Part shown: positions 42,732 to 53,212 of the stretch, one piece after another
How positions within the stretch are numbered: position 1 is the first letter of the stretch
How the letters are laid out: every line of letters begins with the position of its first letter
Assembly: GCA_937944055.1 (NCBI GenBank)
Contig: CALDZJ010000013.1
Coordinates: forward strand, 1 to 64,000
Direction: 5' to 3'
DNA length: 64,000 nucleotides
From: an uncultured Verrucomicrobiales bacterium
GTDB lineage: Bacteria; Verrucomicrobiota; Verrucomicrobiia; Verrucomicrobiales; Akkermansiaceae
The notes under the pieces: model-generated
Databases searched by the model: none
What the model saw: the letters and a program-made list of their open reading frames with translations, nothing else
What the model was told of the DNA's origin: nothing
Position numbers and translations under genes: made by a program

Positions 42732-44010
42732 GCTCCCCATAAACTCGGTTCACCTCCTCCGCGATCACCTTGATCCCGTATTCCACCGTCTCCGCATCCA
42801 TCGTATAGCTCACCCGGATACACTCCTGCGTGTGCTTCCACTCCAGCTCCTCCGGCAGCCCGAAGAAAAAGAACTCACTCGGCACCACCAGCACCCCACG
42901 CTTCTTCAGCCGCTCATAAAGCTCCCGCGCCGTGATCGGCAAATCCTCAAACCACAGCCAAAGGAAAAGCGCTCCTTCACTCTTATGAACGTAGTAAGGA
43001 ACCCCTTCCGCAAATTCCCGCGCAAACCACTCCTGCGCCATTTCTGAACGCTCTTCATAAAAAGGTTTCACCACCTCCTTGCTCAGCCGCAAAACTTCCC
43101 CACTCTCCACCAAAGGCCTCAAGATTTCTGGCCCCACATTGCCATTCGCTAAGCCCACGATTGAGGTCATTGATGAAATGCAGCGGCACATCTCCTGACT
43201 CGCCACCACGATGCCCGTCCGCACTCCCGGTAGACCGATCTTGGACAAGCTCAGCGTCAGAATCATCCCCTCATCCCACACCGGCGTCACCTCAGAGAAG
43301 ATGACATTCGGGAAAGGCGCCCCATAGGCATTATCAATGATCAGAGGAATCCCCTTAGCCCGCGCAATCTCTCGCAGCCTCTCAATCTCCTCATCCGTCA
43401 AAACATTCCCCGAGGGATTGGTGGGGCGTGACACACAGATCGCTGCAATATCATCACCCGGATTCACCGCATCAAAGTCCACTCGGTATTTAAACTCGTG
43501 CGGCCCGATCTTCTCAATCTTCGCCGGAATCGCCTCAAAAAAATCTGCCCCTACCGACTGATTCGCGTAGCCAATATACTCCGGCAACAAGGGCAACATG
43601 ATCTTCTTCCGTGATCCATCCGGGAACCTTCCCGCCAGCGCATTAAAAAGAAAAAAGAAAGCCGTCTGCCCACCCATCGTCAGCGCAAAGTTCTCATGCG
43701 TCACTTCCCAGCCAAATTCCCTCCGGAAGAGATCCGCCAGCGCCATCCGAAAAGCCTCGCTCCCAGCTGGCACATCATAATTCCCCAGCATTTTTTCCAT
43801 CCCACTTGGCTCCGCCATAATTTCCTCCATTCGCTCTCTCCAAACCGCATCCATCTCCGGAACATGAGCCGGTTGCCCCCCTCCTAACATCTTCACATCA
43901 CCACCACCGGCCAAGGCCTCCCCGAGATCATCCATCAAATCCCCAATCCCACTTCCACTACAAAGATTTTTTCCAAAGGTCGAAAGCTCCCAGTTCATGA
44001 CAAGAATCAT
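42724..44010 (-). CDS. avtA: Valine--pyruvate transaminase-like PLP aminotransferase
   Basis: 'GNYDVPAGSEAFRMALADLFRREFGW', 'LPLLPEYIGYANQ', 'LSLSKIGLPGVRTGIVVA'. Confidence 0.8.
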   Translation of the reverse strand: MILVMNWELSTFGKNLCSGSGIGDLMDDLGEALAGGGDVKMLGGGQPAHVPEMDAVWRERMEEIMAEPSGMEKMLGNYDVPAGSEAFRMALADLFRREFGWEVTHENFALTMGGQTAFFFLFNALAGRFPDGSRKKIMLPLLPEYIGYANQSVGADFFEAIPAKIEKIGPHEFKYRVDFDAVNPGDDIAAICVSRPTNPSGNVLTDEEIERLREIARAKGIPLIIDNAYGAPFPNVIFSEVTPVWDEGMILTLSLSKIGLPGVRTGIVVASQEMCRCISSMTSIVGLANGNVGPEILRPLVESGEVLRLSKEVVKPFYEERSEMAQEWFAREFAEGVPYYVHKSEGALFLWLWFEDLPITARELYERLKKRGVLVVPSEFFFFGLPEELEWKHTQECIRVSYTMDAETVEYGIKVIAEEVNRVYGELA

Positions 44011-44107
44011 GACTCCTCTACACCGGATTTGTCACTGAAATCTCTCCACTTTTCTCTGAAAATTCTCAATCCTGCCAAAGCGCAGTCACCCTGCCAGATG
44101 AACACAC

Positions 44108-44941
44108 ATGTCAGATCACACTTATGACGATCTCGACCCCCTCTACCGGGCTATTTGGGGACAATCCCTCCACCACGCTTACTGGGAATCCGGAAAGGAA
44201 ACGAGCGATGAAGCGAAGGAGAAACTCATCCAGAAAATCTTCCGGCACTGGCAACCCAGCGGCCACATCATAGATATTGGCTGCGGTTACGGAGTCCTCG
44301 CACGGCGGCTCAGCCAGCGTTTCCAATGCCACGTCAGCGCATGCACCTCCTCCCAAGCGCAAGCCGACGCCATCAAAAAAAACTCCGCGATTCGACAATC
44401 CCCTCCCGCAAATAAACTCACCCTCCTAAGCGGATCATGGCTTGATCAAGTGCTCCCCGCTCAGAGTCTGGACGCGGCGCTCTCGCTAGAAAGCACCTCC
44501 CACTTTGCAGATTTTTCCGCCCTTTTGAAAAAAACCCATCAAGTGCTCAAGCCGGGCGCAAGTTGGCTCATCTGTGATTGGTTTTCCGAGCATGGCGAGC
44601 GCCCCCTACTCCGCCATCTTGCCGAGACTGGCGGACTCCCCCCATGGCGGAGCCTTTCAGCCTTTCTCACCCTCGCCCACCAGGAAGGCTTCACCATCTC
44701 CCTCACCCTCGATCTCTCCAGACAAGTCGCCCCCACTTGGTCCTCCCTTTTTCTGAAATCCCTCAGCACTCCACTCAAGAAACCCAAGATGATCCCCCTC
44801 TTTCTCTCCGCCGTCTGCAAGCGTCCCGCCCTCCTCTGGACCTTCCCCCTACTCCGCCTCGCCTACGCCCAAGGCGATCTCTCCTACTTCTTAATCAAGC
44901 TCACAAAGGACGAATCGCTTTCATCTCGCCCTCCGCCATGA
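44108..44941 (+). CDS. SAM-dependent methyltransferase
   Basis: 'HIIDIGCGYGVLARRLSQRF' motif I; 'SLDAALSLESTSHF'. Confidence 0.8.
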   Translation: MSDHTYDDLDPLYRAIWGQSLHHAYWESGKETSDEAKEKLIQKIFRHWQPSGHIIDIGCGYGVLARRLSQRFQCHVSACTSSQAQADAIKKNSAIRQSPPANKLTLLSGSWLDQVLPAQSLDAALSLESTSHFADFSALLKKTHQVLKPGASWLICDWFSEHGERPLLRHLAETGGLPPWRSLSAFLTLAHQEGFTISLTLDLSRQVAPTWSSLFLKSLSTPLKKPKMIPLFLSAVCKRPALLWTFPLLRLAYAQGDLSYFLIKLTKDESLSSRPPP

Positions 44942-44965
44942 TTCAAAGTAAGTTTCCCCTGATCT

Positions 44966-45574
44966 ATGAAGAAAGTCCGTTTGCCTCGCTCCGTCATCCT
45001 CGTTGCGGTTCTTTATCTTGTCGCGGCAACGAGCGCGGCCATCACTCTCCAAAATTGGGATTTTCTAAAGACCTACATCCCCTTCTTCATCGCGATCGCC
45101 GCCTTCATCGCGCTCATGCATCGGCGAGTTCACTTCTCGATGGCACTCCTCTGGTCCCTCACCCTCTGGGGCGCGCTCCATCTCGCCGGGGGGCTTGTCA
45201 GAATTCCCGAGACCTGGGACTCCGAGGGAGAGCAAACGATCCTCTACTCTTGGTGGGTCATTGGATCATGGCTGAAGTATGACCAAGTGGTCCAGGCCTT
45301 CGGCTTTGGGACCTGCACCTGGCTCATCTGGGAGGCTCTCCGCGCCAGTATCCAAGCTCGCCTCGGCCGTAAACTCTACCCCTCCATGGGCATGATTTTC
45401 CTCTGCGTCTTCGCCGGAATGGGCCTCGGCGCACTCACCGAGATCGTAGGCTACCTTGCCGATCTCAACCTCGCGCAACTAGACACCAGCAGATACCTCG
45501 ACACCTGCAAAGACCTCCTTGCTAATCTCGTCGGCTGCCTTTTTGTCGGAGTTTTGATCCTCTTCCGCGGTTAA
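44966..45574 (+). CDS. Multi-TM membrane protein, possibly DUF2238-like
   Basis: 202 aa hydrophobic; 'DTCKDLLANLVGCLF' near the C-terminus. Confidence 0.5.
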   Translation: MKKVRLPRSVILVAVLYLVAATSAAITLQNWDFLKTYIPFFIAIAAFIALMHRRVHFSMALLWSLTLWGALHLAGGLVRIPETWDSEGEQTILYSWWVIGSWLKYDQVVQAFGFGTCTWLIWEALRASIQARLGRKLYPSMGMIFLCVFAGMGLGALTEIVGYLADLNLAQLDTSRYLDTCKDLLANLVGCLFVGVLILFRG

Positions 45575-46539
45575 TGACACTGACCGTTTCAGACCCCTCC
45601 AGCCCCCGGCTTGATGCCTTCCTCGCGGGGGAACTTCCCGCACTCTCGCGCTCCCGCATCCAGGCCCTGATCAAAGACGGCCACATTCTTCTCAATGACG
45701 CAAAAGTCAAAGCGCGCACCTCTTTAAAGATCGGCGACATCATCTCCATCACCATTCCCGAGGAAAGCACGCCCGAGCCAGAGGCCGAAAACATCCCCCT
45801 CTCCGTCCTCCACGAAGATTCAGACCTCATCATCATCAATAAAGCACCTGGCATGGTTGTCCACCCCGCCGCAGGGAATCGCAAAGGCACCCTCGTCAAT
45901 GCCCTCCTTCACCATTGCCAAGGCCAACTCGCCAGTGATGGCGGCGAGGGCCGGCCCGGCATCGTCCACCGCCTCGATAAAGACACCTCAGGCTGCATCA
46001 TCGCCGCTAAGACAAACGCCAGCCTGAAGCACCTCGTCGGGCAATTTTCCGAGCGTAAAACCGCCAAGCTTTACCTCGCCGTCGCGCAAGCTCCCCCCAC
46101 TCAGGTTCACCAAACCATCTTTAACAACATCGCCCGCCACCCAGTCCACCGCCAAAGAATGGACGTCTGCAACCCGGGCTCCGGCAAGCCTGCCATCACA
46201 GATCTCCACCTCCTCCACCGCAGAGATGATGGCACCTCCCTCATTCTTTGCGCCCTCCACACCGGCCGCACTCACCAAATCCGCGTCCATAATCGCTTCC
46301 TCGGCCACCCCCTCCTCGGCGACCCCATCTACAGCAAACCAAGCCGCCAAGCAGCTCAGCCCACCCGCCTCATGCTCCATGCATGGCGACTCGGCGTGAC
46401 CCATCCTAACAGTGGGAAATGGCTCCAAAATGAAGCACCCATCCCCCCTGAATTTCACCCATGGACCGATCAAGTGACAGAGAGACTCTCTCAAATCCGT
46501 TCTATCTCTGACCCCCGTGAATTCGATGCTCTTTGGTAA
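45574..46539 (+). CDS. RluA/RluD-family pseudouridine synthase with S4 domain
   Basis: 'RLDAFLAGELPALSRSRIQALIKDGHILLN' S4-like; 'IVHRLDKDTSGCIIAAKT'; 'HTGRTHQIRVH'. Confidence 0.92.
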   Translation: MTLTVSDPSSPRLDAFLAGELPALSRSRIQALIKDGHILLNDAKVKARTSLKIGDIISITIPEESTPEPEAENIPLSVLHEDSDLIIINKAPGMVVHPAAGNRKGTLVNALLHHCQGQLASDGGEGRPGIVHRLDKDTSGCIIAAKTNASLKHLVGQFSERKTAKLYLAVAQAPPTQVHQTIFNNIARHPVHRQRMDVCNPGSGKPAITDLHLLHRRDDGTSLILCALHTGRTHQIRVHNRFLGHPLLGDPIYSKPSRQAAQPTRLMLHAWRLGVTHPNSGKWLQNEAPIPPEFHPWTDQVTERLSQIRSISDPREFDALW

Positions 46540-46606
46540 AACGCTCACCCCATTGAAAGCTACCAGACATAAGCCCACTCCCTTCTTAAATTCCTAGAAA
46601 TCTCCC

Positions 46607-47221
46607 ATGGCAGCCGAATTCAAACGTCGCTATCTCCGCATTGTCCGTAAGGCCTACCGCTTCCTGCGTAGCCCCGGACTGAAGCGGTGCGCTTGGCTTC
46701 AGCGGACCATCTCACCCATGTTCGAGCGCCAATTCTGGCACCCTTGTCGGGACTCCGTCGCCACCGGCCTAGCGATCGGCCTCTTCGTCTCCCAGCTTCC
46801 CATGCCTGGGCAAATGATCCTCGCCGGGGTCTGGTCCGTCTTCTTCCGTGCCAATATCCCCATCGCCCTCGCTGCTTGCTGGATTACCAATCCCATCAGC
46901 CAAATCCCCATCATGCTTTTCCAAGAACGCCTCGGCGACTTCTTGCGCGAGAGCCTCCTCATCCCGATCCATCCCATTCTAGAACGCATCCAAGTCCCCC
47001 TCGGATTCCTCCCCGGAATGGAAGGAGAATACCTGAATGGTGGGAGCTTTATTCTCGGCTTCCTCGCCCTCGGCTTCCTCCTCTTTCTCCTCGCCTTCCC
47101 GCTCGTCTACCTCCTTTCCGCCCTCATGCCGCGCATCCTCCCTAAGACCCGCTACCAACGGGCCAAAGCGAAAGTCATCGCCCGCCAAAAAAAGGAAGAA
47201 TCTAAAAATCAAAGCCCCTGA
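46607..47221 (+). CDS. DUF2062 domain-containing membrane protein
   Basis: 'VATGLAIGLFVSQLPMPGQMILAGVWSVFFRANIPIALAACWITNPIS'. Confidence 0.8.
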   Translation: MAAEFKRRYLRIVRKAYRFLRSPGLKRCAWLQRTISPMFERQFWHPCRDSVATGLAIGLFVSQLPMPGQMILAGVWSVFFRANIPIALAACWITNPISQIPIMLFQERLGDFLRESLLIPIHPILERIQVPLGFLPGMEGEYLNGGSFILGFLALGFLLFLLAFPLVYLLSALMPRILPKTRYQRAKAKVIARQKKEESKNQSP

Positions 47222-47244
47222 GCCACCCCTCTGAGCCACCCCTC
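47219..47244. repeat. 13-bp tandem duplication TGAGCCACCCCTC x2, starting at a stop codon
   Basis: Exact adjacent copies; the first TGA is the DUF2062 stop. Confidence 0.95.
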
Positions 47245-47323
47245 TCCGAATGAGAGAAGAAGCCCGCAGACGGCAGTAAAGCGGAACAATGACAGAGCAC
47301 AGGAGCACAGAGCTCGGCCCGTT

Positions 47324-47932
47324 TTAACTCGCTTTCCCCGCCACTTTTTCCTGCTCATCTTCTGGCCGGAATGCCGAGACAAACAAAAGCATAGCAGCCA
47401 CTGAGATGCACGAGTCCGCAACGTTAAAGGTGGGAAAAAATCCCCCACTGCGAGGAGAGATTTTTTCATAACCCGGGAGCTTCACTCGGATAAAATCAAC
47501 CACATATCCCTTAGAAAGACGCGTCACAAAGGACTTCTCCTCATGCTGCTCTAGCCAAAACCCCTGAAAGAGGCGATCCGTCAAATTTCCACAAACCCCC
47601 GCCACTAATAAAACCGCAGCCAACCTCGCCGGAGGATTCGCAAAGGCCCCCTTCCTCCAAAAAACCGAGATGATGATCAAAGCTAAGATCAAGACCAAGG
47701 TAAACACGAGAGGAGCCCAAGTCGTCCCATTCCCCAGCCCAAACGCCACTCCTTGGTTGTGAACCCGCCACCACCAAAGAAAGCCCTCAATCACCGGCAC
47801 CGGCTGATCCGGCGTCACAAAATCCTCTCGAATCGGTTCATGAAATTTAAAGACCACCCACCACTTCGTCAGCTGATCCAGCACGAACAAAGGCAGCGAA
47901 ATCGTAAGAAAAACCTTAGGGAGACGGCTCAT
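47324..47932 (-). CDS. lspA: Lipoprotein signal peptidase
   Basis: 'FVLDQLTKWWV', 'VHNQGVAFGL', 'GVCGNLTDRLFQGF', 'PTFNVADSCISVAA'. Confidence 0.92.
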   Translation of the reverse strand: MSRLPKVFLTISLPLFVLDQLTKWWVVFKFHEPIREDFVTPDQPVPVIEGFLWWWRVHNQGVAFGLGNGTTWAPLVFTLVLILALIIISVFWRKGAFANPPARLAAVLLVAGVCGNLTDRLFQGFWLEQHEEKSFVTRLSKGYVVDFIRVKLPGYEKISPRSGGFFPTFNVADSCISVAAMLLFVSAFRPEDEQEKVAGKAS

Positions 47933-47986
47933 ACAGAAAAAATTTGAGATGAAGAAGATGATCGACTTGAAAAGACTCGCATAAAC

Positions 47987-48718
47987 TTAAGCCCCACGCA
48001 TGAGAGAAATCTCCGCCAGACTCACAAAAGAACTTACCAACTCCTCGCGGCTCGCCACCTTCAGCGCATCCACCGGCACCGCACGCTCCAGATCAAATTT
48101 CCCCGAGCGGGTCCTCCGCAGTGAGCTTAAGTGCGCCCCGCATCCTAACTTTTGACCAATATCATGAGCATAAGTGCGGACATAAAAACCCTTCGAGCAA
48201 TCAACCGTGAAATCAATCTCCGGGAGTTCCACGCGCGAGAGCTCATAAGCCTTCACGTAAATAGAACGCGGCTTGCGCTCCACCACCTGCCCCTTCCGCG
48301 CGAGCTTATAAAGGGGAACTCCATCTTTCTTGATCGCCGAAACCATCGGCGGGATTTGCTCAAAGTCGCCCATGAACTCATCGAACACCGCCTCAATCTC
48401 CCCCTGATTCAGATCTGGCACCTCCTTCTCCTCCTCAATCTCTCCCTCCTTATCTTGCGTAGAAGTCGTCGCCCCAAGCGTGATCGTCCCAGTGTAGGTT
48501 TTATCCTCACTCATCAGGAGATCTTGAATCTTAGTGGCCCGGTTGATCACCAACATGAGCAAACCCGTCGCCATTGGGTCCAACGTTCCACAATGTCCGA
48601 TTTTCTTCATATTTAACTGGCGGCGAGCGATCGCCACCACATCGTGAGAAGTCATACCAGAGGCCTTATCAATGAGGAGAACTCCACTTGGGAGATCATT
48701 TGGATTTTGCATCGTCAT
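47987..48718 (-). CDS. truB: tRNA pseudouridine(55) synthase
   Basis: 'GVLLIDKASGMTSHDVV', 'IGHCGTLDPMATGLLML', 'KGFYVRTYAHDIG'. Confidence 0.95.
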   Translation of the reverse strand: MTMQNPNDLPSGVLLIDKASGMTSHDVVAIARRQLNMKKIGHCGTLDPMATGLLMLVINRATKIQDLLMSEDKTYTGTITLGATTSTQDKEGEIEEEKEVPDLNQGEIEAVFDEFMGDFEQIPPMVSAIKKDGVPLYKLARKGQVVERKPRSIYVKAYELSRVELPEIDFTVDCSKGFYVRTYAHDIGQKLGCGAHLSSLRRTRSGKFDLERAVPVDALKVASREELVSSFVSLAEISLMRGA

Positions 48719-48724
48719 GATCGT

Positions 48725-49720
48725 TTATGAATTTAGCCCCTCACGCCGCATCCTCTCCCGCACCTCAGCGAGCACTTTTTCCCGCGCCTCCGCGATCGGT
48801 CCAGGCATCCGGATCCCCGCCGCGAGGGCATGCCCACCACCGCCAAAGACTCCGCAAATCTCACTCGCATTTAAACGCCGATCCTTCGAACGCATCGAGA
48901 CACGCACCTTACCCCCCTCAAGATCCTCAAAAAACACCGCCACGAGGACACCCTGCACCGCTCGGATAAAATCAATCATCCCCTCCGTATCATCATCCAC
49001 TAAACCAAGATCATTCTTGGTCGCCAGACTCAGATCCCACCACACTAATTTCCCCTCATCACTGCGATCTAAGGTATTTAAAAGAGCCCGCATCAATTCC
49101 ACCTTCCGATAGGGCTGACTATCATAGGTAAGTTCATTAATCCTCCCCACATCTAAACCGCGGGACACTAAATCTGCAGCCATCTCATAAGTCCGCTGAG
49201 TGGTCCCAGCGTATTGGAAAGATCCAGTATCCGTCGAGACAGCCACGTAGATGGAATCACGCGTGATTTCAGAAATCGGTAAATCGAGAGTCACCAGAAG
49301 ATCATAAATAATCTGCCCCGTCGCCGGGCTACTCGAGTCGATGTAGTTCAAGTCTCCGTAACCCGGATTTGAAACATGATGATCGATATTGATCATGAGC
49401 TTGGCCCCTTTAATCGCCTCCAAGCTCCCCTCACCGACCCGGGCATGCGCCGCCGTATCCAACGTAATCGCCACCTCCACATCGACCCCCTGAGCCTCCG
49501 AGGAAACCTCCACCTTCTCCGAACCGGGCAAAAATGCCAAACTCTCCGGGCAGCCATCATTATTTAAATAGCGCACCGATTTCCCCATCTGCTCTAAAGC
49601 ATGCCCTAAGGCTAGGATCGAGCCAATGGCATCACCATCAGGACGGACATGACTCACAAGAGCGAAAGACTGGTGCGCTTCAAAAGCCTCACCAATTTGG
49701 GCGAAAGTGGAATTCTCTGA
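48725..49720 (-). CDS. DHH/DHHA1 phosphoesterase (NrnA-like)
   Basis: 'LVSHVRPDGDAIGSILAL', 'INIDHHVSNPGYGDLNY', 'FGGGGHALAAG'; start at MSENSTFAQ. Confidence 0.88.
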   Translation of the reverse strand, partial: SENSTFAQIGEAFEAHQSFALVSHVRPDGDAIGSILALGHALEQMGKSVRYLNNDGCPESLAFLPGSEKVEVSSEAQGVDVEVAITLDTAAHARVGEGSLEAIKGAKLMINIDHHVSNPGYGDLNYIDSSSPATGQIIYDLLVTLDLPISEITRDSIYVAVSTDTGSFQYAGTTQRTYEMAADLVSRGLDVGRINELTYDSQPYRKVELMRALLNTLDRSDEGKLVWWDLSLATKNDLGLVDDDTEGMIDFIRAVQGVLVAVFFEDLEGGKVRVSMRSKDRRLNASEICGVFGGGGHALAAGIRMPGPIAEAREKVLAEVRERMRREGLNS

Positions 49721-49814
49721 CATAGGGTAGGACCACAGATTTCCCCAGCCACGCCATGTGATCAAGGATTGATCGAAAGAAAGCGCCCCTCCGTCTCACC
49801 TCAGCTCAGCCCTC

Positions 49815-50597
49815 CTACTCCTTCTTTTGGGAAAAAAGCCACTTCCACACGGCCGCATCCTCATAAGTCGCAGTCCAAGAATCATGCCCCACTCCCGCAT
49901 AAATTTTTAATTTCACATCCGCCTTCACCTCCTCAAGCGCCTCCACCATCACGCGGGATGCTTGAAGGGGCACCACCTCATCGACCTCACCATGGAAAAC
50001 GCGGAAAGGGACCCCCTTCATCTGAGCCGCCGTCTTAGGATCACCTCCACCACACACCGGAATCGCAGCCGCAAAGCCATCCGGACGCCGAGCCACTGCC
50101 GCGAAGCATCCAAAACCTCCCATCGATAAACCCGTCACATAAATGCGACTCCGGTCCACCTTCTGCTCCCTCACCAAGCGGTCCATCACCTCAAAGACCA
50201 GCCGCATCATCGCAGAAGGTTCCTTTGCTAAATCTCCCCCCTTTGCTGAGCGCCCATCCCCCCGTAAATCAGCCCACCACACCCCCGGCTCACACTGCGG
50301 CGCCAGCACCACCGCACTCTCATCGTTCGCTGAAATCCATTTTAACAAATCAGCCACCCCATGCTTCAGCTGCGCCTTATTATCAGAGCCCCGCTCGCCG
50401 GCCCCATGTAAGAAAAGGACCAAAGCGGGCTCCTTTGACTCCCCCACCTTCGTCCACCGAAAGGGCAAGGACTTCCCCTCTTTTTCATGCACCTCGGCTT
50501 TCATCTCTTCGAGCGATCCCGCCATCGTCCCCGTCATCATCACAACCATCATCCCTAAAAAACGAATCATCATCCTAAAAAAATGCCCCATCCCCAT
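49815..50597 (-). CDS. Secreted alpha/beta hydrolase (esterase-like)
   Basis: 'ALVLFLHGAGERGSDN', 'IYVTGLSMGGFGCFA', 'GVGHDSWTATYED'. Confidence 0.85.
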   Translation of the reverse strand: MGMGHFFRMMIRFLGMMVVMMTGTMAGSLEEMKAEVHEKEGKSLPFRWTKVGESKEPALVLFLHGAGERGSDNKAQLKHGVADLLKWISANDESAVVLAPQCEPGVWWADLRGDGRSAKGGDLAKEPSAMMRLVFEVMDRLVREQKVDRSRIYVTGLSMGGFGCFAAVARRPDGFAAAIPVCGGGDPKTAAQMKGVPFRVFHGEVDEVVPLQASRVMVEALEEVKADVKLKIYAGVGHDSWTATYEDAAVWKWLFSQKKE

Positions 50598-50660
50598 GCA
50601 CTCGGCAAGAGCAAGCCGCTAATTTTAGCCAGCGTAATCACGCCCAGAAGATCCACTCAG

Positions 50661-51305
50661 TTAATTGAGTTTCTTAGGAAACTTCACCTCTCCATCAGTG
50701 AGATCTTCCAAGCGCGTCTGGATGATCCGCTCCGCTTCCTCTAAAATATCGCTATTCTGAATGGCATCGATCCGCGCCTGTTGATGAAGCAAATTCGTAG
50801 CATGCTCGCGGTCTCTTTCATTCAAGCGATTCAAAGCCCCACTACTCGCAAAGAAAGTGTCATAATTGAGAAGAGAAACTCCCAGCAAGCGCGGCTCCGG
50901 CCACTCGCCCACCACCTCATTACCCCGCAGCTCAAAGCCCTCGAACTCGCTCAAATCATAACCGGCCTTCACCTCGAAATCCCCCTTCAAAATAAAGACC
51001 TTCTTAGACCTGAACCAAGTACTCTCATACTTCACCACCGTTTGCACACGTCGCTTCACCACCACCAGCTCACGAGTCTCCTGACTGCCCAAGGTCAAGG
51101 TATAGCCATCCACCTTGACCTCGCTATTCGTAACCGCTCCTAAAGCCTCCCTCAGTTTCTCTACCGGATTCATTTCCTGAAGCGGCCTCCCAATGAAAAA
51201 ATGAAAAGCCGCCATCCCAGCGATCCCCAAAAGCAGCAAAACCGTGAAATACTTAAAGGCACGATCAATCGCCCCTCTCTTGCTCCGTTCGTATTTATCT
51301 CTCAT
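50661..51305 (-). CDS. DUF4230-like protein
   Basis: N-terminal TM; 'VYESTWFRSKKVFILKGDFEVKAGYDLSEF'-type segment followed by 'LNERDREHATNLLHQQA'. Confidence 0.6.
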   Translation of the reverse strand: MRDKYERSKRGAIDRAFKYFTVLLLLGIAGMAAFHFFIGRPLQEMNPVEKLREALGAVTNSEVKVDGYTLTLGSQETRELVVVKRRVQTVVKYESTWFRSKKVFILKGDFEVKAGYDLSEFEGFELRGNEVVGEWPEPRLLGVSLLNYDTFFASSGALNRLNERDREHATNLLHQQARIDAIQNSDILEEAERIIQTRLEDLTDGEVKFPKKLN

Positions 51306-51433
51306 TCTGAAATGTCATGCAGGTCCTCTCGTGGCACAGCTCATCAGTCGGCAAGCCGCCCATACTCGCCGCAAGTGTTTGCTCTTGCCATAAGCCTTAC
51401 GGAATGTTCACTAGCTCGCAAGTAATACAAACT

Positions 51434-51934
51434 GTGACTGCATTCGAAATCTATCAGAAAATTGACCCCGCCCTCATCAGTGATCTCTTTCTCTGGATTC
51501 GGGAAAACGATCGCCCCCTCTACAAATCGACCGTCGCAACCCTCACCGCGAACCGTCGCCTCCGCCCCGTTTTTGTAGAAAAAAAATCAGTCCCTGAGCA
51601 AATCGCTTGGCTCCATAAAACGCTCAAACTCCGCACCAGTGACACGATTGGCGAGCACCTTTTCCAAGTCTACTTCATGAAAGGCCAGCAAGAGCTCCTC
51701 ATCACATTCTGCGATGGCATGGGCATCAAGCACGATGGCGAAGGCTCCGTAGATGGATCACTCCCAGAGACCCTTGATGACGAAAAACTGAAATCCACGA
51801 TCGAGACCCTCGTCGGAGCTCATGACCCCAAACTCGTCACCCTGTACCTCCGCGTCTTTAATCTCCAAACCGCGACCGGTTGGGATAATCTCGCAGCTTT
51901 GTTAGAAAAAGACGAGCGCCTCAAGCTCGCCTAA
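51434..51934 (+). CDS. Hypothetical protein
   Basis: Long open frame; GTG at 51434 (VTAFEIYQKIDPALISDLF) seems a likelier start than 51317. Confidence 0.6.
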   Translation: MTAFEIYQKIDPALISDLFLWIRENDRPLYKSTVATLTANRRLRPVFVEKKSVPEQIAWLHKTLKLRTSDTIGEHLFQVYFMKGQQELLITFCDGMGIKHDGEGSVDGSLPETLDDEKLKSTIETLVGAHDPKLVTLYLRVFNLQTATGWDNLAALLEKDERLKLA

Positions 51935-51947
51935 AACTCGCCTAAAA
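51926..51947. repeat. 11-bp tandem duplication CTCGCCTAAAA x2, spanning a stop codon
   Basis: Exact adjacent copies; the first contains the TAA at 51932-51934. Confidence 0.95.
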
Positions 51948-51967
51948 AAAGCCCCCCCTCACCCCGT

Positions 51968-53212
51968 CTAAGGACCCAAGACTTCCTCCACGGCTGCAAT
52001 GCCAAAGTTCAACTCCTCCTCTGAGATCACGAAGGGAGGAGTGAATGAGAGGACATTCCCCTCTGGCCCATCCGCTAGAAAAAGAAGACCCCGTGCGAGC
52101 AAATCCGCCAGAAGCGGCCCCGCATTTCTTCGCAGCTCCACCCCCCACATCATCCCGCGTCCGCGCAACTCCACGACCTCATCGTGAGTTAATTTCTTGA
52201 GCGCCTCCTCCAGTAATCCGCTCGCCCGCTGCACCATCGCTAGCGTCGCTGGACGCTCGAGGATTTCCAGCGACTTCAGAGCCATCGCACAGCCCACCGG
52301 ATGACCTAAAAAAGTGCTCGTGTGCAGAGCCTCGCCCCCACTTTCAGGCCAAGCATCCATCACCTCAGCCTTCCCCACACAAGCCGAGATCGGAAAGCCC
52401 CCGCTCAGCGCCTTTCCCACACAAATCAGATCCGGCACCACCTCATCCCACTCACAAGCAAAGCACTTTCCACTGCGATAAAAGCCAGTGTAAATTTCAT
52501 CAAAGATCAAAAGCGCACCACGCTCATCACACCACTCCCGCAGGGCCGCTAAGAAACCGGGCGGCGCGATGACCTTCCCTCCACGCCCCTGAATCGGCTC
52601 CACCAGAACCGCCCCGATCGTCTCATCATCCGGGAGATCAAATGAGCCAAAGGGCAGCCGAGTAGTGACCTCAGCCAATTGATCCCCAAATGGTCCTCGA
52701 AATTTTGGCAAATCAGTCCCGAGTAAAGCTCCATAACCTAGCCCGTGATACGCATGAGAAAAAGCGATCACACCCGCCTTACCAGTCGCCAGTCGCGCGG
52801 TTTTCAGCGCCGTCTCCACAGCCTCAAATCCAGAATTAGACAAAACCACCTTCCCCTTTCCGTAGCCCCATCGCCCGTAAGTCATCGCCGATAAACGCGC
52901 GCAGAGCTCCCCCTTCAAGGCCGTAGGGTGAACATCGCCCATCCCATGCAGTAGCCTTTCAGACTGCGCGCGCATCGCCTGCACCACCTCAGCATTCCGA
53001 TGCCCCAAGCCCGCCACCCCAAAGGCACTCGTGAAATCCAGAAAGCGATTTCCATCCGCATCCCAAACGTTCGCCCCCTCCGCCTCCTCCCAAAAAACGG
53101 GCCAAGACTCATCCTGATAAGTGACATTCTGACTCTCGTGCTCCCGTAAGCGAGCGGCCAATTCTCGTGAACGAGGGCCCGGAATCGCTGTTTTTAAATC
53201 CGGAATCATCAC
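51968..53212 (-). CDS. Class III PLP aminotransferase
   Basis: 'LLIFDEIYTGFYRSGKCFACEWDEVVPDLICVGKALSGGFPISA'; 'FTSAFGVAGLGHRN'. Confidence 0.9.
   Translation of the reverse strand: MMIPDLKTAIPGPRSRELAARLREHESQNVTYQDESWPVFWEEAEGANVWDADGNRFLDFTSAFGVAGLGHRNAEVVQAMRAQSERLLHGMGDVHPTALKGELCARLSAMTYGRWGYGKGKVVLSNSGFEAVETALKTARLATGKAGVIAFSHAYHGLGYGALLGTDLPKFRGPFGDQLAEVTTRLPFGSFDLPDDETIGAVLVEPIQGRGGKVIAPPGFLAALREWCDERGALLIFDEIYTGFYRSGKCFACEWDEVVPDLICVGKALSGGFPISACVGKAEVMDAWPESGGEALHTSTFLGHPVGCAMALKSLEILERPATLAMVQRASGLLEEALKKLTHDEVVELRGRGMMWGVELRRNAGPLLADLLARGLLFLADGPEGNVLSFTPPFVISEEELNFGIAAVEEVLGP

Noticed and set aside
47219-47300. Possible second UGA readthrough after DUF2062
   Set aside because: Downstream frame shows no family continuity and no hairpin at SECIS distance; the TGA is explained by a tandem duplication.
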